Shown here piece after piece: positions 35,291-45,782 of a stretch of 64,000 bases of DNA. The DNA lies in the NCBI GenBank assembly GCA_011317545.1, contig WUJK01000015.1:496001-560000 (forward strand), written 5' to 3'. The notes beneath the pieces are model-generated. The model ran no database searches. It worked only from the letters and a program-made list of their open reading frames with translations, and was not told the origin of the DNA. This stretch comes from Coniella vitis. Lineage: Eukaryota; Ascomycota; Sordariomycetes; Diaporthales; Schizoparmaceae. Position numbers and translations under genes: made by a program. Position 1 is the first letter of the stretch. Each line of letters opens with the position of its first letter.

Positions 35291-35630
35291 CCGTGGGTTA
35301 ACCTATGGGAGACTGAAGAATGTGCGTCAGCAAATCTACACTGGTAAATACACTGACGCATCCATTGGGATTTATGAGTTCAGCAAGTCGTAACAATTCT
35401 GATCATTGGCCGAATGGCCTCACATTTGTTTTGGGTATCATAATTACACACCTTTAAAGCTCGTCCGAGGGCAAATCTGTGGGAGTCCAAAGAAATGTGC
35501 GTCAGCATATGTACACTGGGCAAATATACTGACGCATCCCGAGGGATTTATGTGTTCAGAAAGTCGTAACACTTTCGATCATTGGCCGAATGGCCTCACG
35601 TGTTCCGTTGGGTATCTTCATTACACACCT
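35291..35630. repeat. two-copy direct repeat of about 165 bp with internal inverted repeats
   Basis: Copy 1 is about 35291-35453 and copy 2 about 35465-35630. They diverge by scattered substitutions and small indels. Each contains TGTGCGTCAGCA ... CTGACGCATCC (inverted TGCGTCAG/CTGACGCA) and GATCATTGGCCGAATGGCCT, and ends ATTACACACCT. The best-kept parts are these dyads. Function unknown. Confidence 0.85.
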
Positions 35631-37223
35631 GGATCAGGGGGCAGAAGCACAGCTCGTGATGAGAAAAGCCAAAGCGGCCTGATGGCCAGCAATGGCTCGT
35701 GCCGTAATGACAATAGTCATCTCAAGGCGTACTGAAGCTGTGATACCCTGAGATGTGTTTGAGATTCGCCACGCGTTGAATGCAAAGACGTGTGATGTCT
35801 CGTGCATGGACACCAAGTGGCTGTCAACAGTACCGAGACAAGATGAAGAGGCACGAGAGGAGCATGACAGGTGGAGACTGAGTCGAGAGGGGCACCGATG
35901 ATCAGAACGAGTGAGGAAACTGAGGCCATGGATCTTCATGGCATGGTGATGGTGATGGTTGCAAGTGGTGTCTGAGAAGAGATGAAGACAGGAGGATTTA
36001 GAAAACAGTCGCAGCAGTTTGGGAGGAGGCCCAGATTATATAGACTCGTGAGAGCCCGGTTGCTGTTTCCCCTTGAACTTGGTGTTGTTGTCAATTGAAG
36101 CAAGGAGGAGGAGCAGCTTAATATCAGATTCCGAAGGACAGGTTCGAACCTGCTGCTGAGTGGTTCAAGCACATATACATGAGTTCAGCACCTTCTCCCT
36201 CTTCTCAGTCCGGCATGATTGCGTCCCTGCACTGAGGATCTGCTGTTTACTACACAGTACTGTTGTTGCCAATTGCAAACTCCCGAGATTGGCAGTGTCC
36301 ATCTATCCACTGACTGACGTAGCATTGACTATCTATGGGAGGCATTTGGCGGGAGTTCTTTACGAAAGTTTGAATCACATCAAAGATATGGCCACACCAT
36401 CCCTTCCAGATACAAAGTGTGCAACTACCTCCTTCTTCAAGCACAGACCAAGCTCCCCCTCGATCCGTACCCAGGTAAGCCCTTCACTCTATTGGTTCTT
36501 AGGTAGCTACTCTGCGCCTGCAATTTGAATGTACATATGAAATTTTGAATCACTTCATCCGCCCGAGTCGTGGTTGCATGCGAGACGGTGGCCATCCACA
36601 CATTGCTCTGCTACTTTCAGTCGCACAGAGAAGTTCAGTCGCATCCCAACGCAACTATCATGATGCCTTATTGCGTTAGTCACAGAAATGAAGAGGAAAG
36701 GCCGCGCCAGTTCATTCGGCACCTACTCTACAGGCCAACGTCTGGGCCAGTTTCATTTGTATGCACCTTGATATTATCTCATGCTTAACAGTCTCGCTGT
36801 TTGTAGTCCGGTATTACTACAGCTTACAATCTGCCACCCCACATTATATAAACACAAAACGGAAACCTAGATCGCACAGGTTTGGAAGCAATGGCCTGCG
36901 GGAAAGGACAATGGGAAAAAGAAACGAGAAGGAAAGAACAGCGATAAGAATGGGCCTATCTCAGAGATAGAGAGACACAGAGTCCTCATTCTCCCCCCTT
37001 CTCCCAAGTTACCTTCGTTCCTTCTATTCCCAAGCCTGTAGATGTCACGCTGCCTGTCTGCCTACAACACGACAAAAACATCCCATATGAGCCACAGGAG
37101 CGGCGGTTCCCGCCTTCTTTCGCAAATCTCAAGTCATATCTATAGAATCTAACTACAGATTCAAGCCCTATGCGCATTCTCCCCCGGCCACTTCCACAAT
37201 CCTTCCAGATTCATACTGTAGGT

Positions 37224-37274
37224 CACCCCCCAACTGAACACACCCCCCAACTGAACACACCCCCCAACTGAACA
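37224..37274. repeat. 17-bp tandem repeat, three copies
   Basis: Three perfect copies of CACCCCCCAACTGAACA occupy 37224-37240, 37241-37257 and 37258-37274. They end 45 bases before the first LTR. Confidence 0.95.
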
Positions 37275-37319
37275 GCGCACTGTGCATTTCTCTATACAGA
37301 GATCGGGCCTCTATATAAG

Positions 37320-37798
37320 TGTTATGACCCATGAACATGCAGGTCACAGGAACAGGCCAGCGCAACCATATGCCAGCAAATCGGAACCTCAACGGACCGA
37401 TAGGGATCTCTTATATAAGAACACAGAACGGCATAATCAGGGTTAGGGTTAGATTACCTTAATAACTAAGACAGTTGGAGCGATAATAATCCAAATAATC
37501 CAAATAAGCTAACGCTCCTATCGCTCCCGGTAATCCAAGGATCTATACTTACTATAGATAGGAAATAATAGAAGGATATAAGGATAGGAGTTTATAGCTT
37601 AATATTAGATAGTTTCCTTATAGCCTTTAGTTATAAATCTAAGTATTATTTTATATAATAGGGTAATCCCTCTTAATTACTTATAATACTTAATATTGCT
37701 CGATAACGTACGAAGACTTAAAAGTAATACTTCCCCGCCTACTAATATATAACTTATAGGTACTTCCAGAATCCGGGATTTAGGTAAGGATTATTACA
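37320..37798 (+). repeat. 5' LTR of the first gypsy element
   Basis: It begins TGTTATGACCC and ends GATTATTACA, so it has TG..CA ends. A TATA-like CTCTTATATAAG is followed after about 25 bases by AGGGTTAGGGTTAG. The first 120 bases are almost unmutated; the rest is RIP-altered. It matches the 3' LTR over its full length apart from C/T and G/A changes. Confidence 0.92.
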
Positions 37799-37919
37799 TT
37801 TTTATAACTCTTATTTAGGACGGTCTATATATACCTCTTAGGCAATATTAAGTATAGTAATAGCTCCTTAAACTCCTACCCTATCTACTTTAGGTAAAGG
37901 ATATCGCTAGGTCGTAACT

Positions 37920-40900
37920 TAGGAAGATATAATATACTAATTAATCGAACTTACCTAATAACTTACTATACTCTAGCAGAATTAGGAGCAGTAGAATCGT
38001 ATTATCCGTAGGCAGGCCTAATAGCTCGAATAATACTAAGCTACGGCCGCTATACTCCTAACGCCTATTATTTAAAATACCGGTAATAGCTATAAGATAA
38101 ATAAACCTATTATATATAACGGTAACTAGAAGATACTTTAAGGGTTCCTTACCTATTATAAGGCGTACTTCCTATATAATGTAGTATAATTTACTACCGA
38201 ACCCGATAAAGTTATCCTAGCCGGTATACGATTCGAAAAAAACGCGCTTATCTAGTACGAACCCTTACTTTATAACTATATTAAACACCTAGGCAACCTC
38301 GATTAACGTAAGATAACTACTAAGAATATATTCGATTTATTCGTAGGATTCGAACGTATCCTTAAGGAAATATTTAGCGATCCTAATAAAGAACGAATTA
38401 TAGTATAGTAACTTATAAAACTTAAGTAGAATAAGTCTGCTTTAGCTTATACGATCTACTTTAAGCAACTCTTAGTACGCCTCCCTTAGGAAGATAAGAA
38501 CCTTATAGAATATTATTATAAAGGATTTAAGGATAAGGTTAAAGATAAAATCTCTAAGCAAGACTAGCCTAAAGACTTTACGATATTTAGTAATAACGCT
38601 ATCCGTATCGATAACCGTCTCTACGAAAAACGTATAGAGAAAAGTAAGAAAGGAGGAAGCTATATTATATAGAGGAATTACGCTAATATAGGATAGCGGA
38701 TTTAATAGATAACTAACCGTAGCTTCTAGTAATAAGGTATAGCAGTTAGCGGCATTATATACGTAGGACCTATAGAGCTTAACGTAGCTTAACGTAAACC
38801 TATAAGCAAGGAATACTTTAACTATAGTAAGATAGGCCACTTCGTACGAGAGTGCCGATAACCCAAGAAACCTAGAGAATTTAAGAAAGTCCCCGAAGGA
38901 CGATAAGCTAATATTATAATATATAAGACTACGGACTCCACTCCCAGCCAAAACTAGCTTCTAGAGTAAGTATCGGATAATTCCGATTATAGACTCCTTA
39001 ACTAGACCTTCTATTATAAGGATAATTATATAATATATCTCTCGGTAAAATAAGGCTTAGGATAGTTCCCTTAGAAACCTTATAAGGAACGATAAATTAT
39101 AGTTACCTAGAGAATACCCCTCTCTATAGATAATAATCTATTCGAAAGACTAGTAATAGAGTAATAAGCCTAGCTTATTAGGGAATACCCCTACTAGCGC
39201 GATATAGAAGGATATAAACTACCTAATAAAACGGATATCTCGCAGAGTAATATTACGGAAATTATAGAATAATAGGAAACGCTTTATATTAATTAGGATA
39301 CTAGTGCCTAAACTATTAGTAAAGAAACGAACTTAGAATTAGAAAGCTCTACGGACGAAGATATCGATAAAGGAGACGTATACTACCTTATCCATAGCAT
39401 TATACTTAAAGAACTATTCCGAATAATAACCTATTAAGACGAAACCCCTTTCGTATAGGAAGACGCGCGAATTAATTACCTCTACGAAAAACACTACTAG
39501 ATCGTATAGTTTACCTATATTATATATAATTGCAGATAATACTTTAAATATAAGGTAACTAATAAATAGTTCCCTACGCGCGAGATAAGGTATAATATTA
39601 TCGCTTATAACGATAATAATAGCGACTATTATAAAGTACTTAGAATAAGGGGAAACTACGCTAGTATTAGCCTTATATATAATACCCCCTACGAATATAC
39701 TACGCGATAAATAAAATAGTATTAATATACGATACCCTAGTATGCACCTTACGCGTAAGAAAAAGCGCTCGACTAGTATAGAATACGCGAATAGAAATAA
39801 AGAGAAAAGCTCGCAAAGCCTACGTATGTAGAACCTACGTATTATAGCTTCTGCAAGCGCGCCGACTACGCAGAATACCTAGCGGATAAAGCGTATACCT
39901 ACTATAACCTTAAGAATAATCAGCCCGGAGCATAGACTCCGTATACCGAAGAAAATTAAACGCGCCTATAGCGATAGGCCGCAGCACGTATACGATACGG
40001 AATATAATAAGCTAAGAACCTAGTATAGATAATAGCCCTTAGAGTATAGTAAGAATAGTAGAACTTAAAAGGCAAGGATCGCCTATAAGGGATAATAAGC
40101 GATTAGGATTTATAATAAAGTCCCTCTATACGATAGATAGCTCGACGTACGAATATTTGAAAATCGTAGTACGAATTAACGATAAATACTATATAGCACT
40201 CCTAGATAGCGGAGTATAAGGAAACTTTATATCCCTAAGCATTATTAATAGAGAATAGATACCTTAGAAGAAGAAGATAGAACCCTATAAACTTAGTACC
40301 GTAGAAGGTATAGAAGTCGCTTATAGCTAAGGTATTATCGATATAGAATCTAATTAATTACTAGTTACGATCTACGGACGTACGATACTAATAAACTTCG
40401 ATATTACGGATACCGCATAATACGAGCTGATTTTAGGTATATTATAGTTAAGAAAGGAAAATCCTCGAATCGATTAGACTAATAGCTATATTTTATAGGA
40501 TAAAGCGGTTACCTAAAAAGCAGTTATAATTAAAGGTATAGGATCGGATTTAATTACTAAGCGATACCTAGATAATAGGGGCTTAAACGAATTTATATAT
40601 ACCTCTAAATCGAGAAGAGCTAAGACGGTAGCTACCTTAGGATACGATAAACCTCGATAGCTTATAGAGAAGGATCTAGCGATAGTTAATACCTAATAAA
40701 AGAAGGGATATAGCAGATTAGGATACGATATAATAGGATTCTATAGATAGTAGGATATATTATCGCGATAAGTTTAAGAAGGAACTAAGCACGTATAACG
40801 ATATCTCCTTATAATAGTAACTATATAAAACGAAGATACGTTTAGAGACCTCTTCGGTATACTAGAAGAGTATCGGAAGTTTATAAAACTATTTTAAAGA

Positions 40901-43640
40901 AAATTCGATAACGGCCTACTAGAGTATAGCCTATACGACTACGAGATCCTATTTAAAGAAGGAGAATAACTAAACTTCTTTCCTATCTACGGATTAAATA
41001 AGGATAAACTTAAAGCATTTAGAGAATATATCGATAAAAATCTTAAGAAAGGCTATATTAGACCCTCCTATTTACTAGTAGGATATCCAATCCTATTTAT
41101 ACTAAAGAAAAACGGTAAACTACGATTATACGTTAACTATCGGTAACTTAACGATATTATAATTAAGAATCGGTACCCCTTACCTCTCTTTAAAGAACTT
41201 AGAGATAGACTTAGAGGAGCCTAATAGTTTATAGCCCTCGACCTTAAAGAAGGATATATATATATTCGTATTAAACCCGGAGAAGAATAGAAAATAGCGT
41301 TTAGGATATACTACGGATATTTCGAATATCTTATTATACTATTCGGACTTACTAACGCCCCCGTATTATTCTAGGAAATAATAAACTTTATCTTATACGA
41401 ATACCTCGATTATTTTATAATCGCTTACCTAGACGATATCCTTATTTATTTAAAGATATTCGAGGAATACTAGAAGTATATTACGATAATCCTATAAATC
41501 CTCTAAGATAATAAGATTTTAGTAAAACCTATTAAATATAACTAGAATACTTAAGAAGTTAACTACTTCGGATATACTATTATACTAGGGTATATACGAA
41601 TATAGAAAGATAAAGTATAGGTAGTTAGGGACTAGCCTATACCTTAGAACGTTAAAGATATTAGAGCCTTCTTAGGCTATACTAATTTCTACCGATAATT
41701 TATTAAGAACTATAATAGCATTATAGTACTATTTACGGAACTTACGAAAAAGGATATTACCTTTAACTAGAACGAATAGGTATAGAAAGCCTTTAGTATA
41801 ATTAAAGATATAGTTATATTAGAACTAATCCTAATCGAAGTAGACTAAGATAAAGTTTTCGAGATTAAGATAGATATATTAGATTATATACTCGATAGAT
41901 AACTCGGATAACGAGATAATAAAGGACGATTACGGATAATTAGTAACTTTAGTAAAAAGCTAAACGGACTAGAACTTAACTACGGAACGCCTAATTAAGA
42001 ACTTATAGTAATAGTAGAAGCCTTTAGGGAATAGCGATACTACTTTATCGGCGCAAAATAATAAATTCTTATATATACGGATTATAAGAACCTTTAAGCA
42101 TTTACCTTAATAAAGCAGCTTAATAAACGATAAGTTAGATAGTACGAATTTCTATTAGAATTCGACTTTAAGATTATCTACCGTAAAGGTAAAGAAAACG
42201 AATAAGTAGACGCTCTTAGCAGACGGTTAAACTATAAGGATAGCAATAGCAAAGACTAAGATATTATAGTAATCTTTAAGGAAGATTCGGAAGGTAACCT
42301 TACTATACTATCTATTACTAAGGAACTTAACGTAATACTATATATTAAAGGAGAAATACCTAACCCCGATAGTATAATAATACCGGAATAAAACGATTAT
42401 ATTAGAAGCATCTATAGTATATTAGTATATAGATACTAAGGAATTAGAGTAACCTATAAAAGGATCTAATATTATTAAAACCTACCGAACCTTAAGAAAC
42501 GAGTTACGGATATCGTTAATAACTATAATATATATAAACGGAATAAGATAGAACGATATAAACCTTATAGACTATTATAACCTCTACTAATACCTACGAT
42601 TATTTAGTTATCTATTAGTCTAGACTTTATTACTAAGCTACCCCTCTTATAAGAACCCTTAACTTAGGTATAGTATAATAGTATCTTAGTAGTAGTTTAT
42701 AGACTAAGTAAGTACGTATACTTCCTACTATATAAAGAAAGTAGTACCGTAGAAGAACTCGTATATATATTCCTCCGTATTATTATCGCTAACTACGGAA
42801 TACCTTAGGAAATTATATTAGATAGAGATAGAAAATTCGTATCGAAATTCTAGATCTTACTTACTAAATACCTCGGAACGATATAACGTATATCTACGGC
42901 ATTTTATCCTTAGATAAACGGATAAACGGAATATACTAACCAGATTATAGAATAATATCTATAATACTATATTAATTATAAATAAGATAATTAGGTCGAA
43001 CTCTTACCTATAGTATAATTCGCCTATAATAGCGTAGATACGATAAGTATAGGAAAATCACTATTCTTCCTATTCTACGGATATAACCCTACGGTATACT
43101 ACGAAATATTATTAGGTAGAAACGTAGAAACGGCAGATTAATATACTAGAAGAATTAAGTAATTATACGAAGATACTCGACGTATACTTTAGGACGTTAA
43201 AGAATAAATAATAAAATACGCTAATTAGAAAAGGATTAAGGGATTAATCCTATAGAAGGGAGATAAAGTCTACCTTAACCGTAAAAATATTAAAACTACT
43301 AAACCTAGCGATAAACTCGACTATAAGAAACTCGGACCTTATAAAATTATACGATAAATTTCCCTAGTTAACTACAAACTCGAAATCCTATATATACGTC
43401 TATACCCAGTCTTCTATATTTTACTTCTGGAACTAGCACTAGTAGACGCAGAACTCTCGTACGATACAGACATTATCGAACCAGAACAAGCATAATACGA
43501 AGTTAAATAAATTCTCGACTTATATAAACGCGGACGCGGAAAATAATACCTTATTAAATAGAAAGGATACGATAATTTAGAAAATACTTAAGAACCCCTA
43601 AAGAATATCTATAAAAATCTAATTAAAGAATACGAAAATT
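37920..43640 (+). pseudogene. RIP-destroyed gag-pol of the first gypsy element
   Basis: Recognisable remnants, all on the plus strand: a zinc knuckle at 38814-38855 with spacing X2-X4-X4, in which the first two Cys codons are now TAC and TAT while His and the last Cys remain; a retroviral-type protease Asp-Ser-Gly at 40205-40213; reverse transcriptase from about 40980, with YLDD intact at 41426-41437; RNase H from about 41830, including a Thr-Asp-Tyr-Lys-Asn block; integrase core at about 42600-43130; and a chromodomain at about 43498-43604 (YEVK then GYDNLENT). The gag start cannot be fixed because early codons are eroded. The frame contains dozens of stop codons, so no product is made. Confidence 0.88.
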
Positions 43641-44368
43641 AGAGTTACGAACTACTAATAGTAGAAGACCCTAAGCCGAAGAAGTTAGACGCGGATAAGT
43701 CCGTAGACTCTAGGAAGGTACTAAAGTCTATTACCCTAAAACTACTAATCTCCTATAATTCGGTAGTAGCTTTAGATTCCGCGGAGATAGCTATATTTAC
43801 GTTAAATTCGGCTTCCTGCTCCTCCTAAGTATTAAGCGACTCTAACCCCGTATTTACTAACTTCGTACTCCTCTTTACTAGAGATTTACGCTAAATACGA
43901 AGACGCTCTAAGCGAGAAAGCGCCTCCCCCGCCTTACGATAAGCCTTACGAAGCTTCTTACGTATATCAGCCTCCTATATATAAAGCTTTTTCTCCTCCG
44001 ATAAAATACGAGAAACTGTATAAAGTTAGTATACTAATAAGGAAAATTATTATAGCTAGAACTTATAGGTATTTATAGGAATATTATTCCTATTATATCG
44101 TTTTCCTCGTTTTACGTACGTAGAATAACGCGAAATACTATCTATTATACGGTATAACCACCCTTTAGAAGTATAGAGAGAATAAGGTATTATTTTAAAA
44201 CTAAAAGTTTCGATAGAAAGATAGAGACGGTTACGTTACTCGGTTTTCTTCGAACGCGATTTCTAGATACCCGTAGATATAACGAATTAGGAAGGTATAA
44301 TCCGGAGTAAGAATATTAGGCAGGACTACTTACGGAAATATTATAGGTCTTTAGGGATAAAGACTAAT

Positions 44369-44381
44369 AGAAGGGAGATAA
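44369..44381 (+). other. polypurine tract of the first gypsy element
   Basis: AGAAGGGAGATAA lies immediately 5' of the 3' LTR. Near-identical tracts precede the LTRs at 56502 and 59695, which supports their shared origin. Confidence 0.8.
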
Positions 44382-44860
44382 TATTATAACCTATAAATAT
44401 ATAGGTTATAGGAATAGGCTAGTATAATTATATACTAGTAAATCGGAACCTTAACGGACCGATAGGGATCTCTTATATAAGAATATAGAACGGTATAATT
44501 AGGGTTAGGGTTAGATTACCTTAATAATTAAGATAGTTAGAGCGATAATAATCTAAATAATCTAAATAAGCTAACGCTCCTATCGCTCCCGGTAATCTAA
44601 GGATCTATACTTACTATAGATAGGAAATAATAGAAGGATATAAGGATAGGAGTTTACGGCTTAATATTAGATAGTTTCCTTATAGCCTTTAGTTGTAAAT
44701 CTAAGTATTATTTTATATAATAGGGTAATCCCTCTTAATTACTTGTGATACTTGATATTACTCGATAACGTACGAAGACTTAAAGGTAATACTTCCCCGC
44801 CTGCTAATATACAACTTATAGGTACTTCTAGAATCCGGGATTCAGGCAAGGATCATTATA
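44382..44860 (+). repeat. 3' LTR of the first gypsy element
   Basis: It matches 37320-37798. Its ends read TATTATAACC..ATTATA, where RIP has changed the original TG..CA. Here the 5' part is heavily mutated and the last 150 bases are the less mutated copy, the mirror image of the 5' LTR. Confidence 0.92.
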
Positions 44861-45272
44861 ATAAGCTATAAATAATTATATATATATCGGGATAAGCTCT
44901 AAAATTATAAAGGAAAACTTATAGATAGAACTAACTTTAAGATATTTTTTAAAATTATTTATACTGCTATCTATATTATTTAATTTTCTATAAAGCTAGA
45001 AAGTTGAGAAGTTTCTTTACTAATAATTTACTAGTAAAGAAACCTAGAATACTAGGCTTAATTTCTCTTTATATATTAATATAATTAATATTATTATCTT
45101 ATATATTATAAAATCTATACTAGCCTAGTATATATACTATTCTTATATTCTTCTAAAAGCTATAGTTTTTAGTTAAAAAAAGTTTTCGGAATTTCTTATA
45201 ATAAAAAATCATAGTGCGTATACTATCCTATATAAGAAAATATCGTAGTCTTTTCTAAAAAATATAGAAAAA
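44861..45272. other. AT-rich spacer between two gypsy elements
   Basis: These 412 bases begin with the ATAAG target duplication and contain no LTR or gypsy remnant that I recognise. They contain a 12-bp inverted repeat at 45011-45043. They may be part of the older sequence into which the elements inserted. Confidence 0.5.
45011..45043. repeat. 12-bp inverted repeat (hairpin)
   Basis: GTTTCTTTACTA (45011-45022) and its exact inverse TAGTAAAGAAAC (45032-45043) flank a 9-base loop. It could be a relic of a transposon end or a chance palindrome in AT-rich DNA. Confidence 0.7.
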
Positions 45273-45782
45273 TATTATAACCCACGGTTATACAGGTCAC
45301 AGGAACAGGCCAATACAACAAGGTATAGATATCGGAACTACAACGGACCGATAGGATCTCTTATATAAGGATAGATAGGATAATATAACCAGGGTTAGGG
45401 TTATATAGGATAAGAGTGGACTATAAGGACCGTACTGCAACTCTATCGACTTAGACCGCAAGGACCGTACTACGACTCCAGCGACTTAGACCGCAATAGT
45501 CGACGAGCGACTTATCGGTTTAAAGGCACTATTTAGGGAATAGCAGGATATAAAAGAAGGATATAAGGACGATGGATTTCCTAACTATTAGATACTTTTC
45601 CTTATAATCTTTAGTTATAAATATAAGTATTATTTTATATGATAAGGTAATCCCTTTTAATTACTTATAATACTTAATATTACTCGATAATGTATAAAGG
45701 TTTAAAGGTAATACTTCCTTACCTACTAATATATAATTTATAAGTACTTCTAGAATTAGAGATTTAGGTAAGGATTATTATA
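45273..45782 (+). repeat. LTR at left end of the second gypsy element
   Basis: It starts TATTATAACCCACGG (RIP form of TGTTATAACC) and ends ATTATTATA. It includes AGGGTTAGGGTTA at 45391-45403 and, uniquely, two 35-bp tandem units at 45425-45494 that still carry normal CpA. Confidence 0.82.
45425..45494. repeat. 35-bp tandem repeat inside an LTR
   Basis: Two copies (45425-45459, 45460-45494) start AAGGACCGTACT and end CGACTTAGACCGC. They differ at four positions, mainly transitions. No other LTR in the window has this unit. Confidence 0.88.

Larger units (their letters stand above)
33124..37319. other. gene-poor buffer between the A-T-acyltransferase gene and the repeat island
   Basis: In 4.2 kb I see no gene with domain content. 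Composition is mixed and CpA/TpG are still common, so RIP has not acted here. The interval holds a 175-bp-period direct repeat (35291-35630) and a 17-bp tandem repeat (37224-37274). A possible short first exon at 36388-36474 ending at GTAAGC has no continuation that I can follow. Confidence 0.5.
37320..44860 (+). mobile_element. Ty3/gypsy chromodomain LTR retrotransposon, structurally complete, RIP-inactivated
   Basis: The element is 7541 bp with two 479-bp LTRs (37320-37798 and 44382-44860) and a perfect 5-bp target duplication ATAAG (37315-37319 and 44861-44865). A polypurine tract (AGAAGGGAGATAA, 44369-44381) precedes the 3' LTR. Internal remnants run in the order gag zinc knuckle, aspartic protease, reverse transcriptase, RNase H, integrase and chromodomain, which is the Ty3/gypsy chromovirus order. 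Every frame is broken, mostly by TAA/TAG from CAA/CAG/TGG, as RIP would do. CpA is nearly absent in the interior while CpG is common. Confidence 0.93.

Noticed and set aside
36125..36160. GGTTCGAACC resembling a tRNA B box
   Set aside because: No acceptor stem, A box or anticodon arm can be built on either strand at the right spacing.
36388..36474. Possible first exon ending at CAG/GTAAGC
   Set aside because: Good local look but no following exon or known N-terminus; kept only as a note.
37439..37452. TTAGGG repeats as a chromosome end
   Set aside because: Only about two units, internal to LTRs and repeated at the same LTR position, so not a telomere.
38472..38951. 159-codon minus-strand open frame in the RIP region
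   Set aside because: It is opposite the gag region including the zinc knuckle; RIP creates stops on the sense strand and can leave long antisense frames by chance.
44861..44865. ATAAG match as a chance event in AT-rich DNA
   Set aside because: I kept it as a target duplication because it abuts both LTR ends exactly and the two LTRs are the same length, though ATAAG is common in this DNA.
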